This document shows, in pieces, positions 58,474-64,000 of a stretch of DNA of 64,000 nucleotides. Made by a program: the position numbers and the translations under genes. The DNA lies in contig NW_025776199.1 of NCBI RefSeq assembly GCF_021130785.1, positions 478,253 to 542,252 of the forward strand, given 5' to 3'. The notes under the pieces were generated by a model that was given only the letters and a program-made list of their open reading frames with translations, had not been told where the DNA came from and made no database searches. The stretch's first letter is position 1. Each line of letters opens with the position of its first letter. Origin of the DNA: Homalodisca vitripennis (taxonomy: Eukaryota; Arthropoda; Insecta; Hemiptera; Cicadellidae).

Positions 58474-59562
58474 CTGAAACATTAATTCAAATTTAATAGT
58501 CAGAAACATAAAAAGTATTTGTTAATAAAATATCACGGTACAAGAAAGAGAAATTTAAATTTGTCATAATTTAAAAAAGTCAGTTAGGATCATGTTTTCT
58601 TGGAAAAGAGCCCGATGAATATAAAATTTATTGACAAAATTAACTTATATAGTTTTGGCCATTGCTTTATTTCGCATGAGATTCTGTTATCGCTTGTAAT
58701 CTTCTGTAAATGTAAGAATTTAATCCAGATATGAACGCCCTATCATTATTGCTTGTAAAACAGACACACAAGTACAGCACTTCTGACACTGTATATTTGC
58801 ATGAAATAGTACAGGTTACAATGCAAAGTTGAGCTTTCCCTGTTCATATAAAACTTATCAATAACAACATAACCAATATGAGTTTCCTATTTGGCCTGGA
58901 AGAATCGATCTTTGACGATCCACGCTACTTTTGGTGGAAGCTAAAATGGGACAGGTTCGGAAGAGTTAAAAATATCAAACAATAATCTTTCCTTAGTTTT
59001 TTTTCCTTGTAATTAAGTATTTAAACACCGGCTTTTAAATAATTAAATTATAGTCATGATACTGTCAATATAAACAAATAATTGGAAAAAGCCATAACTT
59101 TAAAGGTCTATATATGATTAAAACATATTTTATTCGTCTGCGTTTTAAGTTTAATGCTAAAGAAATATGATTTGAGAAAACAGTGTTATTTCAAATTTTA
59201 ACACTTTTTATACCCTTGCCTTTTGACCTCCTCCACAACTCGCAAAACTGACGAATAATTCCTTTCCTAATATAAACTTCCCTATCAATTCTAATAACTA
59301 GGTTGTGTACTTAAAAATTAAAAATGAGCCCTGGGCTCCTGGACGTATACGACTTAAAACAATATACAAGTGATGAAATATTTTTCAAAAGTAATTATAA
59401 TACAGATAAACAGGTTCAGGTAGTAACGAGTTCAAATACTTGTAAATGCTGAATTATGATGAAACTTTACAAATGGCGTTTATAATTATATTTAAAGCAG
59501 CCAATAGTAAAGACAAATATTTTAATATTTCAAATTATTTAATCAATTTTACTGCACCAAAG

Positions 59563-59607
59563 TTAGACAAGAACGGGTAAGCATGTGGCGTAGTGGCTGG
59601 AGTCCAT
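59563..59607 (-). pseudogene. Micro-exon family: start exon, segment III
   Basis: Minus strand reads MDSSHYATCLPVLV and TAA. The start motif is conserved but the hydrophobic stretch is replaced after a deletion, so secretion is doubtful for this copy. It lies 1.1 kb upstream of the 42-nt exon. Confidence 0.42.
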
Positions 59608-59884
59608 ACAGTAATTACATACAGTTAAATATACAGTTAAACTAGCAGACCCGACAGACGTTGTCCTGTACACACGTCTTTAATTCGAAAAATTTTTAAA
59701 CTTTGATTAATCTGTAACAATCGGGGCTGTTGATAAAAATGTCTATTAAAAAGTTATTACAATATCTAACTTCATCACATGAACATTTAATCACACTTCG
59801 ACCAACCGATAGTGTGTGAGTATAACATGAGTTGATGTGAAATGTAGAGGATGTTTTAAATGAAAACTTACTTAATCATACTGT

Positions 59885-62800
59885 AGGTAAAAAAACTATT
59901 TAATAACAGGTATATTTTTTCAATTTACAACTTAAATTTATCGTAATGCCATTGAATGTACAATATTTTTTGTTAATCCTTCAGGAGTATACACAAAACA
60001 AATTAGATGATTTTCCGATAGAGCTGAAGTATAATAAGTGACCCTCCATCACAATCGAATTATTGGTATTTCTGAATAGCCTATATAACTACTATCCGAA
60101 TTAGATTATAGTTATGTAAAGGCTGAAGTATAATAAGCGGCCAACATCACAATCGAATTATTGATATTTCTGAATAGTCTATCTAAACTACCAAAATTTT
60201 CATTATAGTTAAATTAAAATTACAGTATAGTATCGGAACTGGCCAACAGAATTTAATTTATCTAAAATACTAAATAAGTTATTTTGTTATAGGGCTGAAG
60301 TAATAATAAGTGGCCACCATCACAATCGAATTATAGACATTTCTGAATAGCCTATCTAAACTACTAAAATGACGAACTGAATTAGATTATAGTTATTTAA
60401 AGGCTGAATTATAATAAACGGCCAACATCGCAATCAAATTATTGATATTTCTAATTAGCCTATCTAAACTACCGAATTTCATTATCTTTACATTTATATT
60501 TCTTGTGTGCGTGTGTATGGAGCTGAACTCCTCCTAAATGGGTGGACCATCTTGGAATGTTTTACATTGTATCCAGCAGAAATGCGCTACGATCACAGTT
60601 TCAAATGTTTTCTATTTTAATTCCAGGTTTTGCTGCTATCAAATATGTGTTGTTGTTTTTGTAACATCGTGTAATTATTGTGTGAGTGCTAATTGTAATA
60701 TTACAATTAATAGAGATTGAAGATGTTTGAAGTACATAAAAAAAACTATTGTCATTCATTGAAGTTATTGAACTAATTTTGAAAATTTATTGAACGAAGT
60801 GAGTATATTGGTCGCATAACCTAAGTAGCATACAAATCAAAAGGTTGTGTTTTCTATGTGTGAATAAACTATTGTTAAACAGTTTGGTCACATAAGTTCA
60901 AATTAAGTAGCATATAAATCACATGATTGAATAACTATTCGTCCTCTTCCACGAAGACGTGGCATTTTTTCTGTAAAAATAAAATTCTGTATAATAGTAC
61001 ACAATGAATATGAATAAATTATTGAATATGTAATATTAATTAGGTAACTTCTAGATAAAAATGTATAACAACATAGACTACAGTATCTAAAATACTGAAG
61101 AAGTATTCCCTATAGGTCTAAAGTACAGTAAGTGGCCACCATCACAATCGAATTATTGATATTTTCTGATTAATCTATCTAAACTACCGAATTACCATTA
61201 TAATTATTTAAAATTACAGTATAGTATCAGAACTGGCCAACAGAATTTAATTTATTCTAACATACTAAATAAGTATTCCCTATAGGTTGAAGTACAATAA
61301 ATGGCCACCATCACAATCGAATTATTGATATATCTGAATAGCCTATCTAAAGTACTAAAATGACGATCCAAATTATAGTTATTTAAAGGCTGAAGTATAA
61401 TAAGCAGCCATCATCTCAATCGAATTATTGGTATTTCTGATTAGCCTATTTAAATTTAAAACCAATTCCTACATTATTAAACAATAGTTTATTGACACAT
61501 GTGATTCTCTATTAATTTAATATTACAATTACACTCACACAATAATTACACGATGATACAAAACAACACACAAATTTGATAGCAGCACAAACTGTCAGGA
61601 AAACCAGGAATTAAAATAGAAAAACATTTGAAACTGCGATCGTAGCACATTCTGCTGGATACCAATTTAAAACATACCAAGATAAAAACAATTTTATTTA
61701 TAAACCAAAAATTAACTGATCAATCACTGCACACTTAATATTTAGGAATTTCAGTTAAAAGTGTATTTTACTAAAACTTCCAATTTTATATCTGGATAAC
61801 CTCTATTGATATTCCTGATTAGCCTATCTAAACTACCGAATTTCATTATAGTTATTTAAAATTACAGTATAATATCAGAACTGGCCAACAGAATTTAATT
61901 TAAAACCAATTCCTACACTATTAACAATAGTTATTCACACATGTGATTTGTATGCTACTTAATTTGAACTTATCTCACCAATATTGACTGCAGATTAAAA
62001 ATGTAAATTACAACAAATTATTTGAAACCCATTAGTTTAAAACTTGATTATTCTAAAATGTTAACAATAGTTATTCACACATAGAAACACAACCTTTTGA
62101 TTTGTATGCTACTTAGGTTATTTGAGGTAATGCGACCAATAATCTCTATTAATGTACTATTACAATTTTAGCACTCACACCAATAATTAAACGATGTTTT
62201 ATTTTTTATTGTTTTCTTTTTGCCTGTGGCTGGCCTTTATAAACTTATAACGCGGCCACGTAGTACACTTTTTATAACTTCATTCTATTATATTTTAATG
62301 TTATTTGCCGTATTTACTTTTGAAACATGAACCTTACAAACAACACACAAACATTGATAGCAGCACAAAACTGTCGGGAAAACCTGGAATTAAAATAGAA
62401 AAACATTTGAAACTGCGATCGTAGCGCATTCTTCCAAGATCAACACTTAATAATTTACTAAGAATTTCACTTAAAAGCTAAAACTTTCAATTTTTATATC
62501 TGGATAATCTCTATCCTCCAAAGTGAGTACAGAATATATTGAAATAAGAAGTGGTGTTATTTTTATATGTTTATGCTAACTCTATGCTTTCAAGACTATA
62601 ATTGATTAAACGTATGGCTGTGTTGTAATATTATAATGTTTACATAGAACAATTGGTGAAAATTTAACTTTGCAATCTGCATTAGACTACTGATCAAGCA
62701 CTTTATAATAACGTAATCTAAATGTAAACAAATGTTTCTGCCTCTTTGGTGAACTTCAGCTGAAAATATTTCACAGCTGTTTTTTTTTTAAGTATCAGTT

Positions 62801-63215
62801 CACTTTGTATTACGTGTCGTAGCGCAGTCTGTCGGATTCCAATTATAAAACACTCCAACATCAACAATTTATAATTAAAATTTAATTACATTTGACCGAA
62901 TAAATAACTATAATGAAATTCAGTAGTTTGGATAGGCTATTCAGAATATCAATAATTCGATTGTGATGGTGGCTGCTTATTATACTTCAGCCTTTTAAAT
63001 AACTATAATCCAATTCGGATAATAGTTTAGATAGGCTATTCAGAAATATCAATAATTCGATTGTAATGGAGGCCACTTATTATATTTCAGCCCTATCGGA
63101 AAACCATATAATTTGTTTATGTACACTCCTGAAGGATTAACAAAAAATATTGTACATTCAATAGCAATTACAATAAATTAAGTTGTAAATTTAAAAAATA
63201 TACTTGTTATAAAAT
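59885..63215. repeat. Long inverted repeat within the array
   Basis: 59885-60150 is the inverse of about 62960-63215 (landmarks AATCCTTCAGGAGT, ACAATATTTTTTGTTAATCC and TTTTCCGATAG). 60540-60925 is the inverse of 63300-63725 (GTAGCATACAAATCAAAAGG, ATTCCAGGTTTTGC). Confidence 0.85.
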
Positions 63216-63990
63216 TAGTAATTTAAAATTACAGTATAATGTCGGAACTGGCCAACAGAATTTAATTTAAAAACCAATTCCTACACTATTAAACAATAAG
63301 TCGTTATTCACACATGTGATTTGTATGCTACTTAATTTGAAATTATGTGACCAATTCTGACTGCAGATTAAAAAATGTAAATTACAACAAATTATTTTAA
63401 ATCCAATTTGTTTAAAACTTGATTATCTAAACTTTTAAACAATATTCACACATAGAAACACAACCTTTTGATTTGTATGCTACTTAGGTTATTTGAGGTA
63501 ATGCGACCAATATACTCACTTCAATAAATGTGCAAAATGAGTTCAATAACTTTAATAAATAACTATAGTTTTTTATACACTTTAAACATCTTCAATCTCT
63601 ATTAATGTATTATAACAATTAGCACTCACACAATAATTACAGAATGTTTACAAAACAACACACCCAAAGTTGATAGCAGCACAAAATGTCGGGAAAACCT
63701 GGAATTAAAATAGAAAAACATTATGGCTGTGTTGTAATATTATAATGTTTACGTTGAACAATTGGTGAAACTTCATCTTTGCAATCTGCATTACACTACT
63801 GATGAAGCACTTTACAAATTTAAAATATGAACTTTCTAAATTATAATGTGAACAAATGTTTCTGCCTCTTCGATGAACTTCAGCTGAAAATATTCACAGC
63901 TGTTAAGTATCAGTTCACTTTGTATTACGTGTCGTTCGTGGCGCAGTCTGGCGGATCCAATGTAAAACACTCACCATCAACAACAATTTA
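62600..63990. repeat. Direct repeat, period about 1.1 kb
   Basis: 62612-62870 and 63724-63990 match from GGCTGTGTTGTAATATTATA through TTCACTTTGTATTACGTGTC to a final CATCAACA, so an element end is duplicated in tandem. Confidence 0.85.
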
Positions 63991-64000
63991 TTATTAAAAA

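Larger units (their letters stand above)
57300..58600. repeat. Segment III, shortest copy with the best-preserved middle exons
   Basis: Collinear with segment I 11.9-13.0 kb and segment II 52.2-53.25 kb on its right side, and with segment IV (40.6-41.4 kb) on its left side. Confidence 0.8.
59640..64000. repeat. Dense array of direct and inverted repeats
   Basis: A unit of about 90 bp (GGCTGAAGTATAATAAG, CACAATCGAATTATTGATAT, AGCCTATCTAAACTACC) recurs directly near 60021, 60121, 60290, 60400, 61105, 61285, 61388 and 61807, and inverted near 62930 and 63030. A second motif, GAACTGGCCAACAGAATTTA, occurs near 60236, 61226, 61880 and 63245. The array starts after a GC-richer run, CAGACCCGACAGACGTTGTC, at 59649. 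It runs off the right edge. No protein is encoded; a non-autonomous mobile element amplified in place is likely. Confidence 0.88.

Overview
The window looks like AT-rich nuclear DNA of an arthropod, most likely an insect. Evidence: it holds decayed copies of Ty3/gypsy, BEL/Pao-like, Penelope-like, LINE and piggyBac elements, has eukaryotic splice-site patterns, contains (TA)n tracts, and shows no bacterial gene organisation. The exact taxon cannot be read from sequence alone. No intact long host gene is present. Every long reading frame belongs to a transposable element, and none of the elements looks intact.

Layout. 1-3530: gypsy-type retrotransposon on the minus strand, running off the left edge (RT, protease and gag with a SAP motif, tRNA-Lys-type primer binding site, probable LTR). 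4150-5225: satellite of about 170 bp units. 6400-7015: inverted copy of a block found again at 35.9-36.5 kb. 7.1-13.9 kb and 47.5-53.6 kb: two long paralogous segments (I and II), with shorter relatives at 57.3-58.6 kb (III) and 40.6-41.4 kb (IV). 17.5-18.1 and 31.9-32.3 kb: BEL/Pao-like gag remnants. 21.96-24.4 kb: piggyBac pseudogene. 24.7-36.6 kb: a second set of tandemly repeated blocks interrupted by a LINE at 27.05-28.84 kb, which itself carries a nested insertion. 9.9-10.67 kb and 42.4-44.9 kb: two Penelope-like elements, both folded back by inverted copies of their 3' ends. 59.6-64 kb: a dense array of direct and inverted repeats.

The main discovery is in the paralogous segments. Islands of conservation between the copies coincide with very short exons bounded by conserved AG and GT signals, mostly on the minus strand. 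Where copies can be compared, exon lengths (49, 42, 85-86, 67, 97 and 112 nt) and codon phases fit together. The implied product is a small protein of roughly 160-170 residues. It would start with a signal-peptide-like exon (MDSGHY...) and end with an exon carrying a FRPSHSWIRAS-type motif and a shared stop. No single copy is intact across all exons in the window: different copies are broken in different exons. This looks like a decaying or rapidly evolving cluster of micro-exon, probably secreted-protein genes. I recognise no known family.

Two transposon insertions can be placed after the local duplications because the paralogous segment shows the empty site: the LINE (empty at about 35.31 kb) and the Penelope fragment at 9.9 kb (empty at about 50.1 kb).
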